64,000 nucleotides of DNA from Magnetospirillum sp. 64-120 (GTDB lineage: Bacteria; Pseudomonadota; Alphaproteobacteria; Rhodospirillales; Magnetospirillaceae), in contig MKVK01000027.1 in NCBI GenBank assembly GCA_001898825.1, positions 1 through 64,000 on the forward strand, read 5' to 3'. Within the stretch, counting starts at the first letter, position 1. The number at the start of each line of letters is the position of its first letter. A model generated the notes under the pieces. The model was not told the DNA's origin, ran no database searches, and saw nothing but the letters and a program-made list of their open reading frames with translations. The position numbers and the translations under genes are program-made. This document shows, piece after piece, positions 46,691-55,755 of the stretch.

Positions 46691-47974
46691 ATGTCTGGCG
46701 GCGCCGGCCCCTTGCTGCGACAGGCCGCCGGCCAACTGAATGGCGGCGACTTCACCGGCGCCTGGAATTCCTATCTGGCGGCGGCGCAGGCCGAGCCGGG
46801 CAACGATCAGGCCTGGCTGGGCCTGGGGCTGACGGCGCTGTTGCGTCAGGATTGGGCCGCCGTGACCGGGCTGGCGGATCGCCGCCAAGCCATGACCGGC
46901 GACGGTTTCGCCTGGTTCCATGACGTGCTGACCACTGCCATGGGCTATGGCCTGGGGGCGCTGGTCACCGAGTTGGGCCGCCATCTCGACCCGGCTTCGC
47001 CCTATGTGGTGTCGCAAGTGTACAATGCCGCCTGTACCCGGTTGTTGGCCGACGACGAAGACGGGGCTTTCGTGTTGCTGAACCGGCTGAAGCCCCTGCT
47101 GGTCCAGCGCCGAGACAGCCTGCCCATCGGCCCCCATGACCGTTTCAACATCGCCTGGCGCCAAGCCACCCTGGTCGAAGATGGCGATTACCCAGACAGC
47201 CTGGACCCGGCGCTGCTGGCGGAACGGGCGGCGGCGCTGCCGCCCTTGCGGGTCGTCGGCCGCTGGGGCGACAGCGTTGCCGCCCCCTTTGTGCTGCTGG
47301 CCGCCTGCGACGGCAAATATCTGGACCGCTTCGGCGCCGGCTATCTGGAATCGGCGGTGCGCATGGGGGCGGGTGCTTTGGTCCACCTGCACGTGGTCGA
47401 GGCTTCGGCCGATCAGGTGGCGGCCTTTTCGGCCCACGCCGAGAATGCGGGCGTTCCCGTTGTCTTAAGCGTCGAGGACGCCAATCCCTGGCGCAGCGGC
47501 GCCTATTACGCCTGCGCCCGTTTCCTGGTGGCCGGACAGGTCAAGACCATGCATGGCGGCCGGCCGCTGATGGCCACCGACATCGACATCCGCCTGACCC
47601 GTCCGTTGGCCGAATTGGCGACGCTGGCCGCGCCTTTCGCCTTTGCGTCCTTCGTCTACGATGCCGGCATGGGGCCGGCCTCGCGCCTGCCGGCGGTGTG
47701 GACGTGGTTCGCGGGCAGCGACGGCGACGCCATGCTGGAAAGCTTGCGCCATGTGATTTTGTCCAAGTTGGACGTGCCCTGGCCCCATAACTGGATGCTG
47801 GATCAGGCGGCGCTGATCTGTGCCCGGCGCTGGCTGCGCAGGACCTGCCCACAGGCCATGACCGGCGAAATCAACCGTTTGGACGGGCGCAATTTCACCG
47901 ATTTCATGGAATGCCACGGCGACGAGGACGACAAGGCGGAACTGATCCGCCAAGCCGGCCAAAAGCCGTCATGA
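46691..47974 (+). CDS. TPR-containing, glycosyltransferase-like hypothetical protein
   Basis: A 427-residue cytoplasmic protein. The first 140 residues form TPR-like helical pairs (DFTGAWNSYLAAAQAEPGNDQAWLGLG, shortened). The C-terminal half (about 185-420) has an alpha/beta fold with a D297-I-D299 motif (LMATDIDIRLTRPL) reminiscent of GT-A glycosyltransferases of the nucleotide-diphospho-sugar type. No exact family is recognised. It starts one base after the pseudo-ABC gene, so the two are surely co-expressed. The 3' end overlaps the convergent kinase gene by six bases. Confidence 0.75.
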   Translation: MSGGAGPLLRQAAGQLNGGDFTGAWNSYLAAAQAEPGNDQAWLGLGLTALLRQDWAAVTGLADRRQAMTGDGFAWFHDVLTTAMGYGLGALVTELGRHLDPASPYVVSQVYNAACTRLLADDEDGAFVLLNRLKPLLVQRRDSLPIGPHDRFNIAWRQATLVEDGDYPDSLDPALLAERAAALPPLRVVGRWGDSVAAPFVLLAACDGKYLDRFGAGYLESAVRMGAGALVHLHVVEASADQVAAFSAHAENAGVPVVLSVEDANPWRSGAYYACARFLVAGQVKTMHGGRPLMATDIDIRLTRPLAELATLAAPFAFASFVYDAGMGPASRLPAVWTWFAGSDGDAMLESLRHVILSKLDVPWPHNWMLDQAALICARRWLRRTCPQAMTGEINRLDGRNFTDFMECHGDEDDKAELIRQAGQKPS

Positions 47975-50671
47975 CGGCGGTAGCGCCGGCAAGGTGAACG
48001 TGAAGACGGCGCCGCCGTCGGCCGCGTTTTCCGCCCAGATACGGCCGCCCAGGTGCTCGACGATGGTCTTCGAGATGGCCAGTCCCAGACCGGTTCCCTT
48101 GGGCTTGTTGGTCATGGTGTCGCCCACCTGCAGGAAGCGGTCGAAGACTTTTTCCAAGGAATCCACCGGCAGTCCGGGGCCGTTGTCGGCGACGCGCAGG
48201 CGAATGCCGTCGGCCTCGGCGCTTAAGCTCAGACGCACCCGGCCCTTGGCCGGATCGACGAACTTCACCGCGTTGGACAACAGGTTGATGACCACCTGCA
48301 TGAACTTGTCGGCGTCGGTGGCGATCTGGGGCACCTGGGCCAGATCGATGTCCAGCGTCACCTCCTTGTCCTCGAACAAGGCATGGGTGGCGGCGACGCA
48401 GTCTTCCACCAGGGCGCGGGGGCTGGCCGGGGCGATGGTCCAGGCCATGCGCCCCGATTCCAGCTTGGCCATGTCCAGCACCTGATTGATCAGCCGGGTC
48501 AGGCGTTCGCTTTCCTTGATGACGATGGACAGGAATTCCTGGCGCTGGGCTTCCTCCATGCCTGGATTGTCGAACAGGATTTCGGAAAACGACCGGATCG
48601 AGGTCAACGGCGTGCGCAATTCGTGGGTGACCGTGGAAATGAAGTCATCCTTCATGCGGTCCAGTTCCTTCAGGCGCGCGTTGGCCTCTTTCAATTCGGC
48701 GGTGGCGGCTTCCAGGCGCTGGGAATAGGCGATGATCTGGCTGGCTTCGTCCAGGATTTCCATCACTTCGTCCAGGCCCACCACCTCGCCCTTGGACACC
48801 GAGGCGACCATGACCCGGGCGGAAGCGGTGCCGATGGCGCCGGCCAGCAAGGTTTCCGCCATGTCCACCAGATCGGAGCCGGCCTCGGTCAGGCGGTCAA
48901 GGTCGATGCCACGCTGTTCGGCCCACTGGGCGAAGGCGCGGTCGGCACGTTCCAGGCCGACGAAACGCACGCACAGCGCCCGCAATTCCGCCACCGAGGC
49001 GGTGCCGCGCCAGAACCGTGATCGTCCATGGGCCGGCCCGGTGGGGCGAAGCGCGTCGACGAACAGCGACGCCTGGATGCGTTCCAGCGCCGTATGGCCG
49101 GTCAGCAGCGACACCAGCACATAGGCCCCCACATTGGCCAGCATGCTCCACACCAGGGAATGGGTGACCGGCTCCAGCCCCGACAGGCCGAACAGGGCGT
49201 AAGGCTTCAGGAACTCGATGCCGGCCAGGCCCTGTTCGGCGAATTCCAGCGGCAGCCAGCCGGAACGGGCGAAGTTGGGCAGCAACAGCGTGTAAAGCCA
49301 GATGGCGAAGCCGGACAGCAATCCGGCCATGGCGCCCTTTTCGGTGGCGCCCTTCCACAGGATGCCGCCGATCAGGGCGGGGGCGAACTGGGCGGCGGCG
49401 GCGAAACTGGTCAGGCCGATGGTGACCAGGGCATAGGAATCGCCGATCAGCCGCACATAGGCGTAACCCAGCAACACCACGGCGGCGATGGTGGCGCGGC
49501 GGATGGTCAGCAACAGCCCCGACAGGTCGGCCCGTTTGGACAAATCCAGCCAACGCAGGCGCAGCAGCAGGGGCATCAGCAAATCGTTGCTGACCATGGT
49601 GGCCAGCGCGATGGTTTCAACGATGACCATGCTGGCCGCCGCCGACAGGCCGCCCAGGAACACCAGCATGGCCAGGGCTTCGGCGCCCTGGCTCAGCGGC
49701 AGGGCCAGCACGTAGAGGTCGGGCGAAATCTGCTCGCCAAAGGCCATGCGCCCGGCCAGCGCCACCGGCAGCACGAAGATGTTGATGGCTAAAAGGTACA
49801 GCGGGAACAGCCACACCATGCGGTCCACGTGGCGGCGGTCGGTGTTTTCCACCACGGTGACCTGGAACTGGCGGGGCAGGCAGGTGAAGGCCAGCATGGA
49901 CAGCACCACCAGGGCGACCCAATCGCCATAGGCCGAACCCTGGATGGTGAACAGGCGGTGCATGTCGGGGTTTGCGGCGGCTTTTTGGAAGATGTCGGCG
50001 AAGCCGTCATGCAAATGATAGGTGACGAAGGCCCCCACGGCCAGAAAGGCCACCAGCTTGATCACCGATTCGAAGGCGATGGCCAGCACCATGCCCTGGT
50101 GGTGTTCCGAGGCGTCGATGTGGCGGGTGCCGAACAAGATGGCGAACGCGGCCAGGAACAAGGCCACCAGCAGCACGGTGTCGCCCAGCACCGGAATGTC
50201 GCTGATGGGGGCCGAGGCGTTGGGCCAGTCCAGCAACGCCGTCAGCGTGGTGGACACCGCCTTCAGCTGCAGCGAGATGTAAGGCATGATGCCGGTCACC
50301 GCGATGATGGTGACGATGCCGCCCAAAACCGTGCTTTTGCCATAACGGGCCGAGATGAAGTCGGCGATCGAGGTGATGCGGTGACTGCGGCCGATATGCA
50401 CCATCTTGCCGATGATGACGCCCGACAGCGCCACCACCAGGGTCGGTCCCAGATAGATGGGTAGAAAAGCCAGCCCGCCTTGGGCGGCGCGGCCGACACT
50501 GCCGTAAAAGGTCCATGAGGTGCAGAACACCGCCATGGACAGCACGTAGGTGGTGGAATTGTTGATGGGGGAACGCCCTTGGGCGGCACGGCGGTCGCCG
50601 ATCCAGGCGATGGCGAACAGCACCAGCAGATAGCCGATGGAAACCGCGACGACGACCGGCCCGGAAATCAT
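47969..50671 (-). CDS. Sodium:solute symporter-type sensor histidine kinase (CbrA-like)
   Basis: A 900-residue fusion: an SSS/SLC5-type transporter domain with about 13 helices (1-520; STTYVLSMAVFCTSWTFYGSVG), a STAC-like linker (about 560-640), HisKA with H in FISTVTHELRTPLTSIRSF and a HATPase with NLLSNAVKF, VADNGPGLP and KGTGLGLAISKTIVEHLGG. Such proteins (CbrA, CrbS) couple uptake or sensing of a carbon source such as an amino acid or acetate to gene control. The small membrane protein, exonuclease fusion and receiver gene upstream form one operon with it. Confidence 0.92.
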   Translation of the reverse strand: MISGPVVVAVSIGYLLVLFAIAWIGDRRAAQGRSPINNSTTYVLSMAVFCTSWTFYGSVGRAAQGGLAFLPIYLGPTLVVALSGVIIGKMVHIGRSHRITSIADFISARYGKSTVLGGIVTIIAVTGIMPYISLQLKAVSTTLTALLDWPNASAPISDIPVLGDTVLLVALFLAAFAILFGTRHIDASEHHQGMVLAIAFESVIKLVAFLAVGAFVTYHLHDGFADIFQKAAANPDMHRLFTIQGSAYGDWVALVVLSMLAFTCLPRQFQVTVVENTDRRHVDRMVWLFPLYLLAINIFVLPVALAGRMAFGEQISPDLYVLALPLSQGAEALAMLVFLGGLSAAASMVIVETIALATMVSNDLLMPLLLRLRWLDLSKRADLSGLLLTIRRATIAAVVLLGYAYVRLIGDSYALVTIGLTSFAAAAQFAPALIGGILWKGATEKGAMAGLLSGFAIWLYTLLLPNFARSGWLPLEFAEQGLAGIEFLKPYALFGLSGLEPVTHSLVWSMLANVGAYVLVSLLTGHTALERIQASLFVDALRPTGPAHGRSRFWRGTASVAELRALCVRFVGLERADRAFAQWAEQRGIDLDRLTEAGSDLVDMAETLLAGAIGTASARVMVASVSKGEVVGLDEVMEILDEASQIIAYSQRLEAATAELKEANARLKELDRMKDDFISTVTHELRTPLTSIRSFSEILFDNPGMEEAQRQEFLSIVIKESERLTRLINQVLDMAKLESGRMAWTIAPASPRALVEDCVAATHALFEDKEVTLDIDLAQVPQIATDADKFMQVVINLLSNAVKFVDPAKGRVRLSLSAEADGIRLRVADNGPGLPVDSLEKVFDRFLQVGDTMTNKPKGTGLGLAISKTIVEHLGGRIWAENAADGGAVFTFTLPALPPS

Positions 50672-50904
50672 GGCGCGCTCCCGTCGTCATGGGGGCTGCT
50701 TTCCACTACCAGGGCCAGGATGACGATCAGCACCAGCCAGCCGCCGAACAGCCACAGAACCAGGATGGGAACCCCGCCGATCAGCTGGTCGCGCGAGGCG
50801 ACGTTCAAAAGCGGCGGCAGGAACAGCGCCAAACCCAACAAGAAAGCCGCCGCCAGACGTTCCGGCTTGCCGCTGGGCCGGGTCAGGCGCAGCCGCCGGC
50901 TCAT
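50668..50904 (-). CDS. Small two-helix membrane protein paired with the symporter kinase
   Basis: A 78-residue protein with a basic N-terminus (MSRRLRLTRPSGKPERLAAA) and two hydrophobic helices (about 17-38 and 46-66). It overlaps both neighbours by four bases. Its position directly before an SSS-type gene resembles the small subunits that precede many symporters, so it may be a subunit or stabiliser of the kinase's transporter domain. That is inference from context. Confidence 0.75.
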   Translation of the reverse strand: MSRRLRLTRPSGKPERLAAAFLLGLALFLPPLLNVASRDQLIGGVPILVLWLFGGWLVLIVILALVVESSPHDDGSAP

Positions 50905-52745
50905 GTGCCGCCGCCCGCCGTCAGCCAGTCCAGGCTGGCCCGGCTGACCTGATCCAGGTTGCGCAGTCCCTTGGCGTCCAGCAGCGGCAGCAGCCGGGCC
51001 AGGATTTCAGCGGTCATCAGCGCGTCTGACAGGGCGGAACGATGGGGCAGGGACGGCACCCCCAGACGACCGGCCACCGCTTCCAGCGACAGGTCGTAAC
51101 CGGGGTCGATCAACGCCGCCAGGATCATGGTGTCCAACACCGGTTGGCGCAGGGCGACGCCGCTTTCCCCTTGCGCCGCGTCCAGAAACATCAGGTCGAA
51201 GGCGACGTTATGGCCGACCAGCACCGAATCGCGGGTGAAGGTGGCGAATTGCGGCAATACCACCGCCAGCGGCGGCTTGCCCCTGACCATGTGGTCGTCG
51301 ATGCCGTGATACAGGGTGGACGCCGCGGGAATGGGGCGGCCCGGGTCGATCAGCCGTTCGAAGCCGCTTCCCGACTGCACCTTGCCGTGCTCGACGCGCA
51401 CGGCGCCGATCTGCACCATGCGGTCGCCCTGGTCGGGCCTGAGGCCGGTGGTCTCGCAGTCGAAGCCGACATAAGCCAGGTCGGACAACTTGTCGCCGCG
51501 CAGGGTGCCGGGGTGCAGATGACGTTCCAGCAGGTCCAGGTCATGCACTTCCGGACGGGGCTGGCGTTCGCGGTCGCCCGCCATGAATTGCGGCCGCAGG
51601 GGCGGCGGCAGCGGCACCCGCAGCACCGCCATGTCGCCGGGGCCGCGCTGGCTCCACGGTTCGCAATCGTGGCGTTCCAGCACTTCGCGCAAGCTGTCGA
51701 CGCCGTCGCCGGCGCCCTGGTCCAACCACAAATCCACCATGGCGGCGGGGATGGGCTCGCCCTTCCAGGCCAGGTCCAGATAGATGCGGCGATCGGCCAG
51801 CAGCGCTTCGAAGTCGAACTCGGCCTGGCCGCTGTCGCGGGCCAGCAAACGGGTCATGGTGCCCAGACTTTCCAACAGGGCTTGGCCGTCGCCATGCAGC
51901 CACAGGGGGATGCCCACCATGTTCAGGCGGATGCGTTCGGCGGCCAGCCGGCGAGCCAGACAATTGAACAGATCCTGGGTGTGCAGGTCGGTGCCCTGGG
52001 CCGGCGGGGCCGGTGGGTCGATTTCGTGTTCCAGGCGTTCCAGGGCGTGGCTCAGCACCAGACATTCCTCGCCCACCACCTGATCGAAGGCGGCGCGTTC
52101 CTGGCTGTTCATGTCGGGGAAGGCGGCCACGGTTTCGGCGGCGGCGCGCAGATTGGCCAGGGGACGGCGCAGGTCGCGCAAAGCCTGGCGGCGGCGGGTG
52201 GTGGCGCCTTGGCCGTCATTGTCCACGGGCGACAGGGTCAGTACGTAAAAGCCGTCGAACAGACGCAGCTTGGCCCGCAGCATGGTGCCGCCGTCCAAGG
52301 TGGCGCTGACGAAGCCGGCGGCTTCGCCCACCCCCAGACCGGACAGGGCGCGCAACACCGGTTCGGGCGGCAGGATCTGTGACAAGGGCGTGCCGGCTTC
52401 GACGGCGTGGCGCCCGGCCAGGGCGGCGGCGGCCGGGTTGGCGCCGACGACGCGGTGCTGGGCGCTGCGGCAGATCAGGACGGCGCCGGGATATTCCGCC
52501 AAAACGGCGCTGGTCCAGGCCGGATCGTATTCATGTGTGGTCGCAGGGGGCGGCGCGGCCACCGACGGCGGCGGCGGCGTCACCGGGGCGCAGCGGCGCC
52601 ACAGCATCAGCAGCAGGGCCAGGGGGACGACGCCGATGCCGGCCACCAGGGGGGCCGGCGCGGGCAGGCGGGACGCCAGGGCGACCAGCAGCACCGACAA
52701 AGCGGTGGCGCCGATCAGAAGGGTGATCCGTGAACGTTCGGTCAT
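50901..52745 (-). CDS. DnaQ-type 3'-5' exonuclease fused to a degenerate PAS/histidine-kinase region
   Basis: A 614-residue protein: two N-terminal helices (about 8-48), a PAS-like segment (about 80-172), a DHp-like helix pair (about 185-240) in which the H-box reads LRDLRRPLANLR without the phospho-His, a residual ATPase-like region (about 255-380), and a DEDD exonuclease domain (about 422-600) with Exo I FDCETTG (D429, E431), Exo II GHNVAFDLMFL and Exo III His/Asp in HRSALSDALMTAEI. The nuclease is complete; the kinase is not. Exonuclease genes recur beside CbrA/CrbS-type kinases. Confidence 0.85.
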   Translation of the reverse strand: MTERSRITLLIGATALSVLLVALASRLPAPAPLVAGIGVVPLALLLMLWRRCAPVTPPPPSVAAPPPATTHEYDPAWTSAVLAEYPGAVLICRSAQHRVVGANPAAAALAGRHAVEAGTPLSQILPPEPVLRALSGLGVGEAAGFVSATLDGGTMLRAKLRLFDGFYVLTLSPVDNDGQGATTRRRQALRDLRRPLANLRAAAETVAAFPDMNSQERAAFDQVVGEECLVLSHALERLEHEIDPPAPPAQGTDLHTQDLFNCLARRLAAERIRLNMVGIPLWLHGDGQALLESLGTMTRLLARDSGQAEFDFEALLADRRIYLDLAWKGEPIPAAMVDLWLDQGAGDGVDSLREVLERHDCEPWSQRGPGDMAVLRVPLPPPLRPQFMAGDRERQPRPEVHDLDLLERHLHPGTLRGDKLSDLAYVGFDCETTGLRPDQGDRMVQIGAVRVEHGKVQSGSGFERLIDPGRPIPAASTLYHGIDDHMVRGKPPLAVVLPQFATFTRDSVLVGHNVAFDLMFLDAAQGESGVALRQPVLDTMILAALIDPGYDLSLEAVAGRLGVPSLPHRSALSDALMTAEILARLLPLLDAKGLRNLDQVSRASLDWLTAGGGT

Positions 52746-52758
52746 GGCGACCTCGCGA

Positions 52759-53130
52759 TCAGGGATTGCCCAGGAACGATCGGACCTTGTCGACCACGTC
52801 GCGGGTCGAGAAGGGCTTGGTGACGTATTCGTCGGCGCCCAGCGCCAATCCCTTTTCCCGTTCGGATTCGCGGCCCTTGGCGGTCAGCATGATGATGCGG
52901 GTGTCGGCCCAGTCGGGGTTGGCCCGCACCGTCTGGCAGACGTCGTAGCCGTCGCGCTTGGGCATCATCACGTCCAGCAACACCAAGCCGGGACGGTGCT
53001 GGGCGATGGCGGCCAGCGCCGCTTCGCCGTCGCGCGCCACATGCACGTCGTATCCCACCTGCTTCAGCAGGTACTCAAGCGACAAGACGATGTTGGGTTC
53101 ATCGTCGACGACCAGCACTGAACGCGCCAT
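52759..53130 (-). CDS. Single-domain response regulator (CheY-like)
   Basis: A 123-residue receiver domain with all conserved residues: acidic pair in LVVDDEPN, phospho-acceptor Asp in LVLLDVMMPKRDGYD, Thr in IIMLTAKG and Lys in DEYVTKPF. There is no output domain, so it must act through protein contacts. First gene of the operon ending with the symporter-type kinase, its likely phosphodonor. GGAGGCAAGAA precedes the ATG. Confidence 0.92.
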   Translation of the reverse strand: MARSVLVVDDEPNIVLSLEYLLKQVGYDVHVARDGEAALAAIAQHRPGLVLLDVMMPKRDGYDVCQTVRANPDWADTRIIMLTAKGRESEREKGLALGADEYVTKPFSTRDVVDKVRSFLGNP

Positions 53131-53226
53131 TTCTTGCCTCCGTCAATTTATCACCTTCTCTCCGGGAAGGTTTATTGACCAGCCTAACATGGCAATCATG
53201 GTTTGCACATGGGGGCGAAGGACGGA

Positions 53227-53721
53227 TCAAAGAAGGCCGACTTCTTCCATCTTTTCCTTTAATCGTTCCTCCTTTTTGCGAAGCGCGTCCTCCATCCGTT
53301 TGATGCGGCGGTCCAGGTCCTCGATATTGGCCAGGCGTTCCTCGCGCTTTTTCTTGCTCCAGCCGCCGCTGGTCCGCTTGATGCCCCAGTCGGCGGCGAC
53401 GAAGAACAGGGCCGAGCCGCCGACCGCCGCCACCAGCGCCGCCCAGATGCCATAGGAACGGTCGGCGGCCACCACCGCGCCCCAGAAACCGATGCTGACC
53501 AGGGACGCGGCGACGATCAGCAGGGCTCGGCTGGTGCTTTGGTCGTGGCGCATGCGGCGCCGTTCCGCCGAACGCAGGGCGTTGATGATTTCCTCGCGGG
53601 CGATGGTCTGCCAGGTGCGGAACGACATGCCCTTGACCGTGCGGTTGTCGCGGATGGTCTGTTCCAGCTTGCGGACCAAGTAGTCGGCTTGTTGTTCGGG
53701 CGTGGGGCCGTCATCGGCCAT
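53227..53721 (-). CDS. Two-helix membrane protein with C-terminal coiled coil
   Basis: A 164-residue protein with a soluble N-terminal part (PEQQADYLVRKLEQTIRDN...), two membrane helices (about 66-86 and 91-112) and a highly charged C-terminal coiled coil (about 125-158, repeated Lys/Glu/Arg). I do not recognise the family or a catalytic motif. It may be a scaffold or membrane-shape protein. ATG at 53721 is preferred because GGAGAG lies before it; ATGs at 53736 and 53751 are in frame. Nearby 53153-53171 holds a small hairpin without a T-run. Confidence 0.7.
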   Translation of the reverse strand: MADDGPTPEQQADYLVRKLEQTIRDNRTVKGMSFRTWQTIAREEIINALRSAERRRMRHDQSTSRALLIVAASLVSIGFWGAVVAADRSYGIWAALVAAVGGSALFFVAADWGIKRTSGGWSKKKREERLANIEDLDRRIKRMEDALRKKEERLKEKMEEVGLL

Positions 53722-53856
53722 GGGGCTCTCCGCCATGTTGCGTCGGCCCATGTTAACACCCGGATGGAAGCAGGAAAACTCACCCTCCTTCGCCCGGCCG
53801 GTGGAGATGACGGCAGATACCGGCGCGGGCGAAGGAAGGAGATGCCCCGAAAGACC

Positions 53857-54480
53857 TCAGGTCCGGGGGGCATCCCGACGTTCCAGCGGCATGAAGCCCG
53901 ATCGGCCCTGGCGCCGTTCCGGGCCGTCCCAGCGTCCGGTCTCGGCGTGGCGGCGGTCGGCTTCCTGCCAGTTTTCATGGCGGCGGCGGTCCTGGCCCAT
54001 GTATTCCAGCCGACGGCGGCGGCGGTCGGGGCCGAAGAAACCGCCGCCCTGGATGTAAAGGCGCGGTTGCAGCGCGATCGAGCGCATGCGGCTGGCCACC
54101 ATTTGCCGGGACCATGGACGGACCATGATTTCGGTGGCACCGGCGTCACGTATTTGGGCGATGTGATCCAGCGACGCGAAAGCGGTCATCACCACCACCG
54201 GCAGAAAGCGGTGGGGATTGGTGTGATGACGCAGCATGCGCAGGAATTCCAGGGCGTTGGTCTGTTTGGACCAGTCGACGAACAAAATGTTGGGGTGGTC
54301 GTTTTCGATGGCCAGCACCGCGTCGCGCAGGCGTGAACAGTCCAAGACCTGGCTGCAGCCCATTTCCGCCAGGGTTTCGCGCAGCAAGGTGCGGTTGCTG
54401 AGATAGGGATCGACAATCAGGGGGCGGCAGCGGCTTAGGTCGGCCCCGATCTGAGCGTTGGGTGCGATGACATGTGCCAT
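53857..54480 (-). CDS. Atypical response regulator with Arg-rich repeated tail
   Basis: A 207-residue protein: receiver domain (about 18-137) with D24, putative phospho-Asp D69 (ILFVDW) and T99, but Arg (R121 in MVRPWS) in place of the conserved Lys. The tail (about 145-207) repeats short G-P/Q-D/E-R-R motifs (150-154, 162-166, 186-190). The lysine change usually uncouples phosphorylation from switching. The tail may bind nucleic acid or a partner. A strong GGGAGGGG site precedes the ATG at 54480. Stand-alone gene. Confidence 0.82.
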   Translation of the reverse strand: MAHVIAPNAQIGADLSRCRPLIVDPYLSNRTLLRETLAEMGCSQVLDCSRLRDAVLAIENDHPNILFVDWSKQTNALEFLRMLRHHTNPHRFLPVVVMTAFASLDHIAQIRDAGATEIMVRPWSRQMVASRMRSIALQPRLYIQGGGFFGPDRRRRRLEYMGQDRRRHENWQEADRRHAETGRWDGPERRQGRSGFMPLERRDAPRT

Positions 54481-54546
54481 GGCTTTCCCCTCCCACGTCA
54501 TAAGACGACTGGTCAATAAGGTGATTCTGGTCCTTTGTCCCAGAGG

Positions 54547-55713
54547 TTACAAGGGGGGAATGCTTTTTTGGCTGAACGGGCCGGCGGCTTCAGTTTCAGC
54601 CATGTCCTCGGCCAGAAGTGCGCGTTCGTGGGCCAGGAACTTGGCCACCGCCTGACGCAGACCGAGGTCCTTGATCCAATGGGCGGAATGGGTGGGGCGC
54701 GGCAGGTAACCGCGGGCCACCTTGTGCTCGCCCTGGGCCCCGGCCTCGACCCGGGCCAGGTTGTGGGCGATGGCGAAGTCGATGGCGCGGTAGTAACAGG
54801 CCTCGAAATGCAAGAACGGCGTCTCGGCGCCGGGGCGCACCCCCCAGGTGCGGCCGTAAAGGGTGTCCGCACCCAGCATGTTGAAAGCGGCGGCCAGGGG
54901 TTCGCCGTCTTGTTCCACCCACACCAGCACCACGTCGTCGGCCACTTCGGACATGGACAAAAGGTCGAAGAACTCGCGGTTCAGATAGGCCGATCCCCAT
55001 TTGCGGTCGACCACCGATTCGTAAAAGCGGTGGAAGTAATCCCAGTGCCGGGCTTTCACGTCGGCGCCGACCAGGGTGGTGATGGACAGGTTCTGGACCG
55101 CCACCGCCTGACGTTCCTTTTTCACCTGCTTGCGCTTGCGCGACGTCAGTTGTTCCAGGAAGTCGTCGAAGCGGTCATAGCCGCGGTTTTCCCAATGGTA
55201 CTGGCTGCCCAGGCGGCGCAGGAAGCCCTGGTTTTCCAGCAAGCTCGCCTCGGTTTCATCGCAAAAGGTGACGTGGACCGACGACAGGCCGGCCTGTTCA
55301 GCCAGTTGCGCCATGGTCTGGCCCAGGGCCAGACGGTGGCGGTCGTCGTTGTGGCGCGACAGCAGGCGCGGTCCGGCGACGGGAGTGAAAGGCACGGCGC
55401 ATTGCAGTTTGGGATAGTATCGGCCGCCGGCCCTGGCATAGGCTTCGGCCCAGCCCCAATCGAACACGTATTCGCCATAGGAGTGGCTTTTGACGTACAG
55501 GGGGGACACGGCCACGATTTCGCCGTCATCGTTCTTGATAACCGCGTGGCGGGGCAACCACCCGGTTTCGCCGGCGGCCGAGCGCGAATTTTCGATCGCC
55601 GCCAGGAAACCATGGCGGACGAACGGATTGCCGGTGCCGGCGCAGGCGTTCCAGTCGGCGGCGGGGATGGCGTCCAGCGATCCGACGATCTGGGCCTCTA
55701 AGGTGTCGGACAT
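54547..55713 (-). CDS. GNAT/FemAB-like N-acyltransferase (COG3146 type)
   Basis: A 388-residue member of the predicted N-acyltransferase family formerly called peptidogalycan biosynthesis proteins. Characteristic segments are GNPFVRHGFLAAIENS, PLYVKSHSYGEYVFDWGWA, KLQCAVPFTPVAGPRLL and GYLPRPTHSAHWIKD. Two GNAT-like lobes are expected; substrate unknown, with aminoacyl or acyl transfer to a small molecule or cell-wall precursor the usual guess. Single gene, divergent from the DUF445 gene with a 42-base gap that must hold both promoters. Confidence 0.88.
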   Translation of the reverse strand: MSDTLEAQIVGSLDAIPAADWNACAGTGNPFVRHGFLAAIENSRSAAGETGWLPRHAVIKNDDGEIVAVSPLYVKSHSYGEYVFDWGWAEAYARAGGRYYPKLQCAVPFTPVAGPRLLSRHNDDRHRLALGQTMAQLAEQAGLSSVHVTFCDETEASLLENQGFLRRLGSQYHWENRGYDRFDDFLEQLTSRKRKQVKKERQAVAVQNLSITTLVGADVKARHWDYFHRFYESVVDRKWGSAYLNREFFDLLSMSEVADDVVLVWVEQDGEPLAAAFNMLGADTLYGRTWGVRPGAETPFLHFEACYYRAIDFAIAHNLARVEAGAQGEHKVARGYLPRPTHSAHWIKDLGLRQAVAKFLAHERALLAEDMAETEAAGPFSQKSIPPL

Positions 55714-55755
55714 CTGGGCGGGCTTCCTTTCGCGTTTGCGGTATCATGGCAAGAG

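Noticed and set aside
53785-53841. Structured RNA or terminator between the two-helix protein and the Arg-rich receiver gene
   Set aside because: There is a nine-pair stem (CCTTCGCCC/GGGCGAAGG), but it has a 31-base loop and no T-run, and no known RNA family is recognised.
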